Positions 28,774 through 38,921 of a stretch of DNA of 64,000 bases are shown piece by piece (within the stretch, counting starts at the first letter, position 1; every line of letters begins with the position of its first letter). Source of the stretch: Flavobacterium ginsengisoli (GTDB lineage: Bacteria > Bacteroidota > Bacteroidia > Flavobacteriales > Flavobacteriaceae); assembly GCF_029625315.1 (NCBI RefSeq), contig NZ_CP121110.1:2298501-2362500 (forward strand), written 5' to 3'. The translations under genes were made by a program, and so were the position numbers. The notes beneath the pieces were generated by a model that was not told where the DNA came from, searched no databases, and saw only the letters and a program-made list of their open reading frames with translations.

Positions 28774-29649
28774 ATGGAACTTCGTCAGCTTAAATATTTT
28801 CTGAAAGCAAAAGAATTACTGAATTTTACTGAAGCTGCTTCGGCACTTTTCATCAGTCAAAGTACATTATCGCAACAAATAAAACAGTTGGAAGATGAAT
28901 TGCAGGTTCCTCTTTTTAACCGAATCGGAAAGCGAATAACTTTGACAGAAGCTGGAGATTTGTTTGCCGTTTACGCACAACAATCGGTCAATAAAGCTTC
29001 TGACGGATTGGAATTATTAAAAGATTTAAATAAACTCGAAACTGGAAAAGTGGCAATTGGCGTAACGTATGCGCTACGTCATGTGGTTACAAAAGCACTG
29101 ATTTTATTTAGTTCTGAATATCCAAAAATACAATTCGAAATTATCTTTGGAACTTCGCAAGAACTCATTCAAAAACTAAATCATTTTCAGCTTGATGTTA
29201 TTCTGACTTTTGAAGAAATTGCTTCTGAAGCACATTTTAAATATCTGGAATTGTTTACATCGCCAATGGCTTTGGTTACAGCATCAGAGACGCCTTTGAC
29301 CTATAAAAAAAGTATTTCTCTAGATGAGGTAAGTTCCTTGCCGCTTGCGCTTCCGTCGAGTGGTTTCAGTACCACACAATTTATCAATAAAGCTTTTGAA
29401 AAAAGTAGTTTACACCCAAAAGTTACGATTGAAATAAATGATATTCCCACTTTGCTCGAACTGATTAAAACGGGAAAATGGCATACTATTTTGACCAAAA
29501 CCACTATTGAAGACGAGAAAGATTTGTACGCAATTCCTATACAAGGCAAAAATATGACACGAACTGCGATGCTTATTTCTTTGAAAGAAGTATATGAGAA
29601 AAAAGCGGTGACGGCGTTTTTGAAAATGCTAGTAGAAAATTTGAAATAA
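28774..29649 (+). CDS. LysR-family transcriptional regulator
   Basis: The start is placed at the ATG at 28774 (MELRQLKYFLKAKELLNF), the normal LysR beginning; the ATG at 28696 would add 26 residues without family match. Residues 1-60 are the winged helix-turn-helix (FTEAASALFISQSTLSQQIKQLEDEL). Residues about 90-290 form the effector-binding domain (GKVAIGVTYALRHVV onward). Length (291 residues) is normal and close to the CynR/OxyR-like group. It probably controls itself and the divergent hydrolase. A TAATTTTG box at 28684-28691 could be its -7 element. Confidence 0.9.
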   Translation: MELRQLKYFLKAKELLNFTEAASALFISQSTLSQQIKQLEDELQVPLFNRIGKRITLTEAGDLFAVYAQQSVNKASDGLELLKDLNKLETGKVAIGVTYALRHVVTKALILFSSEYPKIQFEIIFGTSQELIQKLNHFQLDVILTFEEIASEAHFKYLELFTSPMALVTASETPLTYKKSISLDEVSSLPLALPSSGFSTTQFINKAFEKSSLHPKVTIEINDIPTLLELIKTGKWHTILTKTTIEDEKDLYAIPIQGKNMTRTAMLISLKEVYEKKAVTAFLKMLVENLK

Positions 29650-29854
29650 TTTTTAAACATCAGTATTTTACCGCAAGTCCCAGCGGGACGAAATATTTAT
29701 AGAAATAATTATGTCGCTCCTCTGGAGCTTTTGCCAACTGTGGATCAATTAATCTATAAATATTTCATTCCTCCGGAATTTGTCCTGAGAAAAAATTGTT
29801 TACGGCAAACTTTGTCAAAGTTTAAAACTTTGACAAAGTTCTCGTATCTATAGT
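29650..29854. repeat. Intergenic palindromic repeats incl. 33-bp copy 3
   Basis: Between the LysR gene and the esterase operon. It contains TCCCAGCGGGACGAAATATT followed by TATAGAA (about 29685-29712), then GCTCCTCTGGAGC and a reversed TATAAATATTTCATTCCTCCGGAA (about 29755-29780 as two short pieces). The same ATATTTATAG-linked hairpins recur at 47850-48190. The 33-bp palindrome is at 29808-29840. No gene is seen here. Confidence 0.75.
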
Positions 29855-31768
29855 TTATTTCAACTCTGCTTCAAAAGGCGAAGCTGGCAAGTCTTCTTTA
29901 TTGTATAAATTAGCTTCAGAAGGATTATCTGCCCAAGCATAACGAACTTTTACAGGATTTGCAACCGAGTCATTCCAAACTACGATTTTATCACCTTCGA
30001 AAATTGCTTTTGCCCAAACAAACTTTCCGTCTGTTCCTGAAATGGCAAATTCTTTTAAATCGTTTCCTTTTTTAATCATAAAACCTGTTCCAATATCTGA
30101 GAAGCTTAAAATCAGTTTATTCCCATTTTGCTTCATAGATTGAAAAATCGGACCTGAGGCAGTTAAGTTTTTTTCTCCATAAACCAATTTTCTAGCTTGC
30201 AATGACAATCTTTTTCCAACATCATATTTGTCTAAAGGATGAATATCGTTCCATTCGCCTAAATCTATTGTTATGGCCAATCCTGTATTTGGAACTTTTA
30301 GCGTATTTAATTGCTGTTGTCTTAAGGTAGCCCAACTGCTTTCTGTTGGTTCTGTTTTTGACTCCATAAAATTTGGAAGCTGCACCAATAAAAATGGCAA
30401 TTTTTCCTGTTTCAATTGCGTACGCCAATTTTCAATTAAGGTTTCCATTAAAGCTCCATATTCCAAAGACTTTTTGGTATTAGCTTCTCCTTGATACCAT
30501 AAAACGCCTTTTATTGGGTAATTTTTCAAAGGTGCAATCATCGCATTGTAAAGCCCAACAGGTTTCCAGCGAACGAAAGTCTGTCCAGGAAGCGGTTCCA
30601 TTTTTGAGCCTAATTTGTATTTCCAAGTTCCCTTTAAATCAATAGTTTTATCTCCAACAATTAGCTTATATGGTTTATCGGTTACAAAACCTCCTTTTCC
30701 TGAATTATTGATGATTCGAACTGTAATTTCATTTTTTCCTTCTTTTAAAATAGCGAGCATTAAAAGAATAAATTCTTGGCGGATATTGGTACGAAGTTGT
30801 TCCAACGAAACGCCCGTTTACAAAAACGGAATCGGCATCTACAATTCGCCCTAAAATTAATTTTGCCTGATTTTCATTTGCTTTTTCTAGTATAAACTCT
30901 TTCTTAAACCAAACTGAACCGTTTGTTTTTCCGAGTTCTCCGTCAGCCCAATAACCCGAATTTGCATTTCGTTCCAATCTGAAGTCTCTGCAGAATTTGC
31001 CCATTTATTTTTAACACCAATATCGGTATTGTTTAATAATTTGTACCATTCTGAACTGACTTTACGATCGTTTTCATCTATTTGTTTTTCGAGTTTTCCG
31101 TCTTTGAATTTTAAATATTCTTGATAATATTCGGGAAACTTTTTAATGCCTTCTTCGCTAATCCATGATTCGGCAGGAGAACCACCCAAAGCGCTATTGA
31201 TTAATCCAATTGGAATTTTATACTTTTCGTATATTTCTGAAGCAAAGAAATATCCAACTCCTGTAAACTGTAAAACATTAATTGGATTTGCTTCAATCCA
31301 AGAACCAGATGAAAAATCGTTTCTTTCTTTTTCGAAATAATATTCATCGGGAACTAAAAACTGACGAATATTAGTATTGGCAGATTTTGCAATTTCTTCT
31401 TTGTATTTGTCTTTCAAACGATCCATTGGAAGTTCCATGTTCGATTGTCCAGAGCACAGCCAAACATCTCCAAAAAGAATGTTTTTCAAGACAATTGTGT
31501 TGGACGCTTTTAAAGTCATTTCGTAAGGTCCGCCTGCTTTTTGAGAAGGAATCTGAATGGTCCATTTTCCGTCTTGAGCTGTTGTGGCTTTGTATGTTTT
31601 ACGATTAAATTCGAGTTCGACTTTTTCGTTTGGCGACGCCCAGCCCCAAATATTGACTTTTGTATCGCGCTGCAATATCATTCCGTCACTTATCAATCGC
31701 GGAAGTTTTATTTGCGCATTAATCGCAAAACTTAAAAGGACTGCTAGTAATGTTATTTTGCTTTTCAT
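29855..31768 (-). pseudogene. Sialate O-acetylesterase-like (CE20-type) carbohydrate esterase, two frameshifts
   Basis: The ATG at 31768 gives a signal peptide (MKSKITLLAVLLSFAINAQ). Two opposite frameshifts must be undone: a missing base at about 30958 (QI then PGYWADGEL, restored by CCGG) and an inserted base at 30755 (AGCGAGC to AGCAGC, giving SFNAAILKEG). The result is 637 residues. The nucleophile motif is CSGQSNMELPM and the second conserved block is LWYQGEANT; a late D.H block is present around DIHPLDK. A jelly-roll domain (GSVWFKKEFIL, then VDADSVFVNGR) is inserted between them, as in the family. It probably removes acetyl groups from xylan or a related hemicellulose in the periplasm. 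It forms a unit with the GH35-like gene upstream. Confidence 0.82.
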
Positions 31769-31784
31769 TTGATATCTTTTTTTT

Positions 31785-31852
31785 GCCACAGATTAAAAAG
31801 ATTAACATAGATTAATTTAAAAAAAATCCTTTTAATCCTTTTAATCTGTGGC
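31785..31852. repeat. Inverted repeat between esterase and GH35-like genes
   Basis: GCCACAGATTAAAA near 31785 and TTTTAATCTGTGGC ending at 31852 are exact inverted copies, with AT-rich internal repeats of ATTAA and AATCC between them. It is a hairpin-forming intergenic element with no coding content. Confidence 0.8.
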
Positions 31853-31896
31853 TAATATAATTAGTGGAAATTCGTGAAATTCGCGGCGAAAAAAAC

Positions 31897-33546
31897 CTAT
31901 TCGTAACTATATAATTTTATTTTTTGAATTTCGTAATCTCCAACTGAGATTCTTAAATGTCTTCCTTGATGCGTTTGATCTCCGTTGAAATGTCTTATGG
32001 TTCTCCAAACTTCATTTTCGAATTTACCAAAATCTGTTTTTAGAATTCCAGCATTTACATTTTCCTTTAACGGTTTAAAAGTTACCACAATTCCTGAACC
32101 TGAAATATAAAATTCATCTTTAGCGATTTCTATAATAATAGCGCTTGACATTGGCCATGTTTCAGCTTTTGCTCCATCAGACCAATTTAAGGTATAATCA
32201 TGTTTAAAAGTGAATTCGTAATCACCCATTTTTATGATTTGTGTATTATTTTCTTTGTCTAATAAAACACCATCGATTTTTCCTTGTCCTTTGTATTTTT
32301 CAATTGTCGGAGTTAATTGTTGCACCAAATCGTAGATTTTACCTAGAGGTTCTTTTTTTGCATCGGCTACAGATTCTATTGAAAATGGAGAAAATCCCAT
32401 TGCTTCATAATGTCCGATAGCATATAATCCTTTAAATGGAGCTGTTTCATCAAAACGATGTTCTGGAATAAAAAGTGGATCTCCTTGACGTGTAAACAAA
32501 TCGTTCCATTGTTTGAATGACGGATTGTAGAAATCTGGCGCTAAAAAATCTATTGAATTTCCAGCGGCTTTCCAAACGTCCATAATATGAGGCAATGGTC
32601 CTGCACTTGGATATTGTCCTGGCTTTTTTTCTGGCGCATTTAGGGCAGCGTTAACAAACATCGGAATTGGATAAGCATCTTTTCCTGCTTTGGCAACGAT
32701 ATTGGTAAATTTAGAAAAATACCAAGCCATGAAAATTTCGTCTGTATGCAGTCCTTTTCCAAAAACTTCTTCCCAGTTTCCTTTGGTTTTGAATCCGTTT
32801 TTCTTCCAGATTTCTAAAAATTCTGGAACTAGTTTTTGCTTGTTTTTTTCTAAATATTTGATCAATTCATCTGGAACTGGTTTCTGAAATGCAGCATTCG
32901 CTAAAGCATGATAATCACGAGCTGTTGGCAGCATTCCGATTTCGTTTTCAACCTGAATCATGATTACGGTTTGGTCTTTTTGATCGAAATCTTTAATATG
33001 CGCCATCAGTTTTTTAAAAGCATTCAAATCGGCTTGAAGATTATTTTCGCTGAAAGGCGTCAAAATTTCATGGCTTTTATTTTTATCGTCTTTAACTCTT
33101 GGATATTTTTTCTGGTTAAGTTTTATCCATTCTGGAGCATGGCTTGACATACTGTTTTTCCATGATCCGAACCAAAGGAAAACGAGTTTTAAGTTTTCTT
33201 TTCTTGCACGACGAATTAAGTCATCTACTAACTGAAAATCAAATTTACCTTCTTGCGGTTCTATCAATTCCCAATAAATAGGTGTTAAAACCGTGTTGAG
33301 GTTCATATCTGTCAATTTAGACCAAATGGGTTCCATGCTTTCCATACTTGTTGCAGAGGAATTTCCTAATTCTCCGCCTCGTATTAAGAATGGTTTTTGG
33401 TTTACAATTAATTGTGTTTTGTTTCCTGTTTTTTGAAGATGTGGTATGTTTTGACTAAAACCAAATTGTATTGTCAAGAATGCAATGAGAAACAATTTGC
33501 CTTTTGTAAAAACTCTTACTCGATTTGTTTTACGATTGAAAGCCAT
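31897..33546 (-). CDS. GH35-like beta-galactosidase (DUF5597 type)
   Basis: A 549-residue secreted enzyme. The signal peptide is GKLFLIAFLTIQFGFSQ, reached either from the ATG at 33546 or a few codons later. The GH35/GH42-like TIM barrel includes FLIRGGELGNSS, then LNTVLTPIYWELIEPQEGKFDF and VIMIQVENEIG, whose last Glu pair is the acid/base site. A C-terminal region (about 420-549) matches the DUF5597 beta domain of such enzymes. Characterised relatives act on galactose side chains of xyloglucan. Here it sits in a xylan locus beside a putative acetylesterase, so it may trim galactose from decorated xylan or serve xyloglucan. The specificity is inferred. Confidence 0.8.
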   Translation of the reverse strand: MAFNRKTNRVRVFTKGKLFLIAFLTIQFGFSQNIPHLQKTGNKTQLIVNQKPFLIRGGELGNSSATSMESMEPIWSKLTDMNLNTVLTPIYWELIEPQEGKFDFQLVDDLIRRARKENLKLVFLWFGSWKNSMSSHAPEWIKLNQKKYPRVKDDKNKSHEILTPFSENNLQADLNAFKKLMAHIKDFDQKDQTVIMIQVENEIGMLPTARDYHALANAAFQKPVPDELIKYLEKNKQKLVPEFLEIWKKNGFKTKGNWEEVFGKGLHTDEIFMAWYFSKFTNIVAKAGKDAYPIPMFVNAALNAPEKKPGQYPSAGPLPHIMDVWKAAGNSIDFLAPDFYNPSFKQWNDLFTRQGDPLFIPEHRFDETAPFKGLYAIGHYEAMGFSPFSIESVADAKKEPLGKIYDLVQQLTPTIEKYKGQGKIDGVLLDKENNTQIIKMGDYEFTFKHDYTLNWSDGAKAETWPMSSAIIIEIAKDEFYISGSGIVVTFKPLKENVNAGILKTDFGKFENEVWRTIRHFNGDQTHQGRHLRISVGDYEIQKIKLYSYE

Positions 33547-33604
33547 TTTGATTTGTTTTTTTGCTCTGATAAATCTTGAGCGATAAAAGTTAAGAAAATA
33601 AACA

Positions 33605-33642
33605 ATCCATAGTGCAGACCTTTTCAGACTTGCACTATGGAT
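33605..33642 (-). terminator. Terminator after the GH10 gene
   Basis: A 12-bp perfect stem, ATCCATAGTGCA (33605-33616) with TGCACTATGGAT (33631-33642), 14-nt loop, followed on the minus strand by a T-rich stretch. It ends the susC-susD-SGBP-GH10 unit and separates it from the GH35-like/esterase unit. Confidence 0.8.
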
Positions 33643-33660
33643 ATATTACTAATTAAATAT

Positions 33661-35867
33661 TTAAGGTTTTTGTAATTCTCCTGAGAAACCTAAACTCACA
33701 TCTTTTCCGGCAAGACCGTCTGCTGTGCCTTTATATGCATGTTTACGAACATAATTTGCATCCCAAAGATTTGGAGACTCGTTTGGAAGCCAGTATTCAT
33801 GTTCTTTTGAATTATCGGATACTCCCCAAATTGTGATTCCGTATTGCTGACCTGCGGGAATGTATTTTTTGTACATATCAATAACATACTGGTACATTTC
33901 TGACTGAGAGGCTTGCTGTGCAACTGTTGGCGTAGCAGTTCCTAATCTGATATCTAATTCAGAAATTTTAATCAATTTTCCTGTAGTCGCCAATTTTTGG
34001 AACATTTGAGCAATTTTGTCTTTATCTGTATTTAAATCAATATGCATTTGTGTTCCAATTCCGTCAATTCTAGCGCCTTTGCCTTCAATGTATTTTACAT
34101 ATTCGATTAATCCGTCACATTTGTCTAATCTAGATTCTAGGTTGTAATCGTTAATGAAAAGTTTATCTGTTTCATTTCCGTATTGACGTGCTAGTTTGAA
34201 AGCTGTTACAGCGTAATCTTTTCCTAGATATTTAATCCATGAGAAATAATCTGCGGCTGTATCGCCTTCTGTTCCGTTTCTTAGCGTTCCATCTTCTTTC
34301 ATTGGTTCGTTTACAACATCCCAAGCAAAAACGCTTGTTTTGTAATGTGTCATCATTTTAGAAATCCAATCTGTCATAGCATCTCCAATAATTTTAGTTT
34401 TCTCAGCATCTGTTTTTTCAATTGTCACTGGAGCTGTTGCACCGCCACCAGCAGATGATCCGTCTGTTACTGTAACATTATCAATATAATAGGTACCAGC
34501 AAGTAATCCTAAATCAAAATTGAAACCTGTTTCTGTTCCAGCTGCTGTTATTTTCCACTCAATTAATTTCCAAGTTGTAGAAGTTGCCTGATTTCCTTGG
34601 TATTGAGCTGACCCTCCTGTTGTTGAACAACGTACAGAACCTGGTGCTTCTGAACGAATCATATACGAAATTGTGTAATTTTTTCCTGCTGTTAATGTTG
34701 AAGTAAAATCTGCATGAATTTGCGTTTTCCATTCTCCACCAGAATTATCGGTTGCGTTGATTACTTTCATTGCGCCGTTTCCTTCGTAAGCCTCTGATGC
34801 CGATGCCGCACTCAAGGCATCTGTAGCTCCATTGTATTTTGCCCATCCGGTTATTCCTGAATTAAAATTACCGTTGGTCACCAAATTGGTTACAGCTGTA
34901 GCCGCATCAAGATCAACAACTGCAAGTGTATTGGCATCAATCAAGTAAGTTACATTTGGAAGATATCCTAAATCTAAATTAAACTGAAAACTTGTGCTTC
35001 CTGATTTAAAATCGCCTGGCGCTAATTTAATTTTAACTTGCTTGCCAAGAAGAAGTCGTTTCAAAAGCTTCTGTCCACGTTCCTCCAGTGCTAAACCAAT
35101 CTTTATATGGATATTGATTAGCTAATGATCCATTGAACGAAATGCGTCCTTTTCCGGCAACATCTGATTTTATATAAAATGAAATTTCATAATTATGCCC
35201 ATCAACTATTGGCACATTTGGCGAAGTTAATTGCAAATTGTAAGCTGCAGAAGAACTTGCGCTAGATTCTAATTGAATTGCAGACGAAGTGCTTGTTAGT
35301 CCGGCATTGGCAACTGTTGTAATGCCTTTTCCTGGGTTATTTCTAGCCCATCCTGTGAAAGTTCCGCTTTTAATAGGTGTTAGATCCAAGACATTTGTAC
35401 CGCTTGAACCTGGAATTACTGTTGGGGCAATAATACCGTTTAGATAACTAGCATTTTGATTGGAATGCCAAACTAAAGTGTGTCCGAAAACTGTTAATCC
35501 AGCACTTTTTGTTGCTCGCAATAAAAGCATCTACGGTGGAAAAGTTAATTTCTCCTTTAGAGTTTACCATTGCACCGTGCTTCATTTCGTAACCTGGCGT
35601 TACTTCGTCAAAATTTTCGTTTACGATTTTTCTATAAGCAGCATCGCTCATGTATAAACTTATTCCGATTCCGTTTCCTAAAGTAAAATCAGAGTAGTTT
35701 TTTAATGGTTCGTAACGGCTAATTTTTTCTACTAAAGCCAGCGGAAGTTCAGCTCCTGTTACTTCTCCGTGCTCTGGGTCTTTTCCCCACTCCATCAAAT
35801 TATCATCGCATGATGACAAAATCATTAGTGATGAAGCAATTATTGGTATGATATATTTATATTTCAT
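33661..35867 (-). pseudogene. GH10 endo-xylanase lipoprotein with inserted CBM pair, two frameshifts
   Basis: Removing inserted bases at 35517 (TTGCTCGC) and about 35043 (GCTTGC) gives one 734-residue protein. It starts with a lipoprotein signal (MILSSCDDNLMEW). The first part of the GH10 barrel (NFDEVTPGYEMKHGAM, then FGHTLVWHSNQN) is interrupted after about residue 150 by two CBM4/22-type beta-sandwich modules, each having a GW (TFTGWARN and GITGWAKY) near the start and an F.F.LDLG or F.FDLGLL strand near the end. The barrel then resumes with FAWDVVNEPMKEDG (acid/base Glu) and ISELDIRL (nucleophile Glu). Such inserted modules are known from Bacteroidota xylanases. It is a surface enzyme cutting xylan for the SusC/SusD pair of the same operon, 15 bp after the glycan-binding protein gene. 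Confidence 0.9.
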
Positions 35868-35882
35868 TTTGTGGTTGTTGGG

Positions 35883-37247
35883 TTAGTTAAAATCATTGTA
35901 AACTGGCGTATCTAATGGTACAATTCTCCAGTTGTCAGTGTACACTTTTACAGAAGTTGCTTTTGAAGGGAATTCTACTTCGCTTGCATTTCCTGTTACG
36001 TTAGATAGTTTTACATCAGAATTTTCGAAGTAAATTCCAAAGTTTTGGTACGTTGCCGCTTCACGATATGCTAAAACTGTTTCGAAAGTAAATGCTTCTT
36101 TAGACCATGCATAGAATTTGTTTAACGGAATTGTAACTGTGATCCATCCTGTTGTATTTACGCCAATTGCTTTACCATCTTTAATCCAAGGAACATAATT
36201 GTAACAAGCTCCTGCCCATTCTCCGCCATTAAAGTTATTGATCATACAAATTTTTAAGAAGCCTGATTCTCTCCAAACATCTGGCACATAGATATCAAAC
36301 TGAAATGCTACTTTGTCTAATGCTGTACTTGCTGGAATGTATGGGGTTAATTGTGCTCTCCAATTGTCTACTCCATTTCCTGCTGTCCAAACTTCAGAAC
36401 AACGGTTTTTAGCGGCATCAAAAGAAGCGATACGAGCTGGACGATGAGGTACGTATTTTCCTTGAGATGTATTTCCTGTTCCTAAAACTGCCGATTCTAT
36501 ATCTGTTGGCTGAATCATACTTGTTGAAGTTCCCCAATATCCATGAGAACCTTGTCCGTCAAAATCTAATAATATACCTTTTTTGAAGTTAAAATATCTT
36601 GGAGAATAAACACCTCCATTTGATGTTTCTGCGTAAATTGAACCTCCTAAATCTGAAATTCCGTTTGGAACAACTACTGTAAAAGATTCTCCTTCTTCGT
36701 CTGAAGTGATTCCTGTTGTTACTTCAACATTTCCTGGAAAAACTACTTTGCTTACTTCTGTTAAGCCTGTTCCTGAAACAATAATTGTTTCTCCTGGATT
36801 TGGCATTGTATTGGACATACTTATAATAGAAGGTTTTCCTGCGCGAATTTGAAAAGGAAATGTGACTTCGTTATTGTCATTTACAAAACGAATTGTATTT
36901 CTTACTGATGGATCTGCATCTGTAATTGGAGTATCTGCTGAAATGCTCACTAACATTGAGGTATTAGAAACAAAAACAACATTGAAATAAGTAGAATATC
37001 CGTTAATATATACTTTCTTCAAACCTGCAAATCCAGAACCTTCAATGCGCAATAGCTGTCCTAAACGAGCAAAACTAACTTCTCTATCAGGTACAGATGA
37101 ATTTACATCTTCTAAAAACACTTTTGTAATTGTAATTGTGCTTCCTTCTGAATCGTTATTATCGCAAGAAGTAAACAGCATACTGAAAACCATCATGCTA
37201 AAGAGTGCGATGGGCGCCCAATACTTTTTATTTAAAATATATTTCAT
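35883..37247 (-). CDS. Surface glycan-binding lipoprotein (SGBP-B type)
   Basis: A 454-residue lipoprotein ([15 protein letters not shown]). Two IPT/TIG immunoglobulin-like domains (about 45-135 and 140-220; [15 protein letters not shown] and [14 protein letters not shown]) act as spacers. The C-terminal 220 residues ([17 protein letters not shown] onward) form the glycan-binding domain, with exposed aromatics (W in ESGFLKICM.. [18 protein letters not shown]). It corresponds to the SusE/F-position binding protein of xylan and xyloglucan loci and helps capture polysaccharide at the cell surface. It follows susD by 31 bp. The frame is intact. Confidence 0.85.
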   Translation of the reverse strand: MKYILNKKYWAPIALFSMMVFSMLFTSCDNNDSEGSTITITKVFLEDVNSSVPDREVSFARLGQLLRIEGSGFAGLKKVYINGYSTYFNVVFVSNTSMLVSISADTPITDADPSVRNTIRFVNDNNEVTFPFQIRAGKPSIISMSNTMPNPGETIIVSGTGLTEVSKVVFPGNVEVTTGITSDEEGESFTVVVPNGISDLGGSIYAETSNGGVYSPRYFNFKKGILLDFDGQGSHGYWGTSTSMIQPTDIESAVLGTGNTSQGKYVPHRPARIASFDAAKNRCSEVWTAGNGVDNWRAQLTPYIPASTALDKVAFQFDIYVPDVWRESGFLKICMINNFNGGEWAGACYNYVPWIKDGKAIGVNTTGWITVTIPLNKFYAWSKEAFTFETVLAYREAATYQNFGIYFENSDVKLSNVTGNASEVEFPSKATSVKVYTDNWRIVPLDTPVYNDFN

Positions 37248-37278
37248 ATTTATATCTTTTAGTTTTTTATTTCTGAAA

Positions 37279-38911
37279 CTAGAATAAGTCTTTTATTTTC
37301 TCTTCTGTAAACTGATACGGAACAGGATTTTCTCTCAATAATGGATTCTGAACTAATTCAGATTCTGGATAAGGAAGTGTGAAAATGGTCGCGTCGATTA
37401 CACCAATTGCTCTCGGACTTGTCGCTTTTGAAGCATCAACCGTAACTGTATTTGTGGCTGTATCGTACAAAATTGGAGTTATTGTTCCTCTGTTTTGTCC
37501 TGTAACGTAGTTAATTACTTCTTGCTGTTTGTAGTAAGCTCTACGAACTAAGTCGTACCAATATTGTCCTTCCATACATAATTCAACTCTTCTTTCATGA
37601 ATAATATCTGCATAAGTCAAAGTTGTTTTTGGGTCTAAGCCTGCACGTGCACGAAGTCTATTTACGACTGAAATGGCTGTTGCATCTGCTGTTGAAGCAT
37701 TGTTTCCTAAAGCTGCTTCTGCGTAATTCAAATAAACTTCTGCAAGACGTAACATATAAGTGTTTAAAGCAGAATTCATACGGGTAATTTTAGAATTATC
37801 TTTTGTAGAACCTACGACACCTTTTTTAACCGTTAGGAAATCTGCAGTGTGATCTACAGTATAACCGCCATTTGCTTTATTAATTTCAGCATAATGATCG
37901 CCATCTCCCATAAAAGTTGCTCTACGGCGAAGATCTTTTGACTCATATTCTTGTAAAACATTATAAGAAGCTCTTGTCCAGTATCCCCAAGCAGCATCGT
38001 CTCCTGTAATATCAGAACCTAAAGCAAAATAAGCTTGCTTGCGTATTGTTTACTCCGTAATCTCCGTTTGGAACCCATTGCAGTGCAAACATTGATTCTG
38101 AATTATTATTATTATCAATCATGAATAAATCTTCATAATTTGCCATTAAACTATATGGCCCAGAACTCATTACTTTTTCTGCGACTTTTTTAGCCAAATC
38201 AAGATATTCTTGGTTGCGGGTTCCGCTGTTTGGGTTGTCGCTTACTCCCGAAAATGACAAGTAAACGCGAGATAGCATTCCGAATGCGCTATATCTTGTT
38301 AAACGTCCAGATTGACCAGCAGTTTCAGGAAGATATTTTGCCGCAAATTCTAAATCACGTATAGCGAATTCATAAACATCTTTCATTGGATTTTTATTCA
38401 CAATTGGATTTTTTACCAATTCGCTTGGATTTGTAGAAATGATTACATCTCCCCATAATGAAGCCAAATACCAATAAGCCGTTCCTCTCATAAAACGAGC
38501 TTCGGCAATGTATCTATCCTTAACTGCATCACTCAACGGGCTTCCAGAAATCCCGATGATCACGTTATTAGACTGTTGCACTACATTATACAATGATGCC
38601 CAAGCCGAAACCAAAGGTCCTGTTAATCCTGTTTCTGTTAAATCTGTAAACGGATAAACGTAATCTGAGAAAGGCGCATACATGTTTGCAGCACGTCCGT
38701 CTCCTAATCCGTAATAAAATTTATCATTAAAATCGAACCATACTTTGTTGTACAATGGTCCTGTTGCTGCCTGAAAATCAGACTCGCTTTTATAAAAATT
38801 CTCTTTTGTAATTACATCATTCGGTTCAACATCTAAAATGTCGCCGCAACTCGTCCAAACAAATGGCAATGCAATAATTAAAGCCGTATAAAATATTTTC
38901 TTTGTTTTCAT
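37279..38911 (-). pseudogene. SusD-like xylan-binding lipoprotein, frameshifted near 38038
   Basis: Restored length is 543 residues. The lipoprotein signal is ALIIALPFVWTSCGDILDVEP. SusD fold markers include RYIAEARFMRGTAYWYLASLWGDV, then LTRYSAFGMLSRVYL and TYMLRLAEVYLNYAEAALG with LRARAGL. The frame stops after NNTQASLFCFRF; taking out one T at 38036-38040 restores YFALGSDITGDDAAWGYW and continues to the ORF beginning at MGDGDHY. It is the lid protein of the SusC channel encoded 10 bp upstream, binding xylo-oligosaccharides at the cell surface. Confidence 0.9.
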
Positions 38912-38921
38912 TGTGCGTTTT

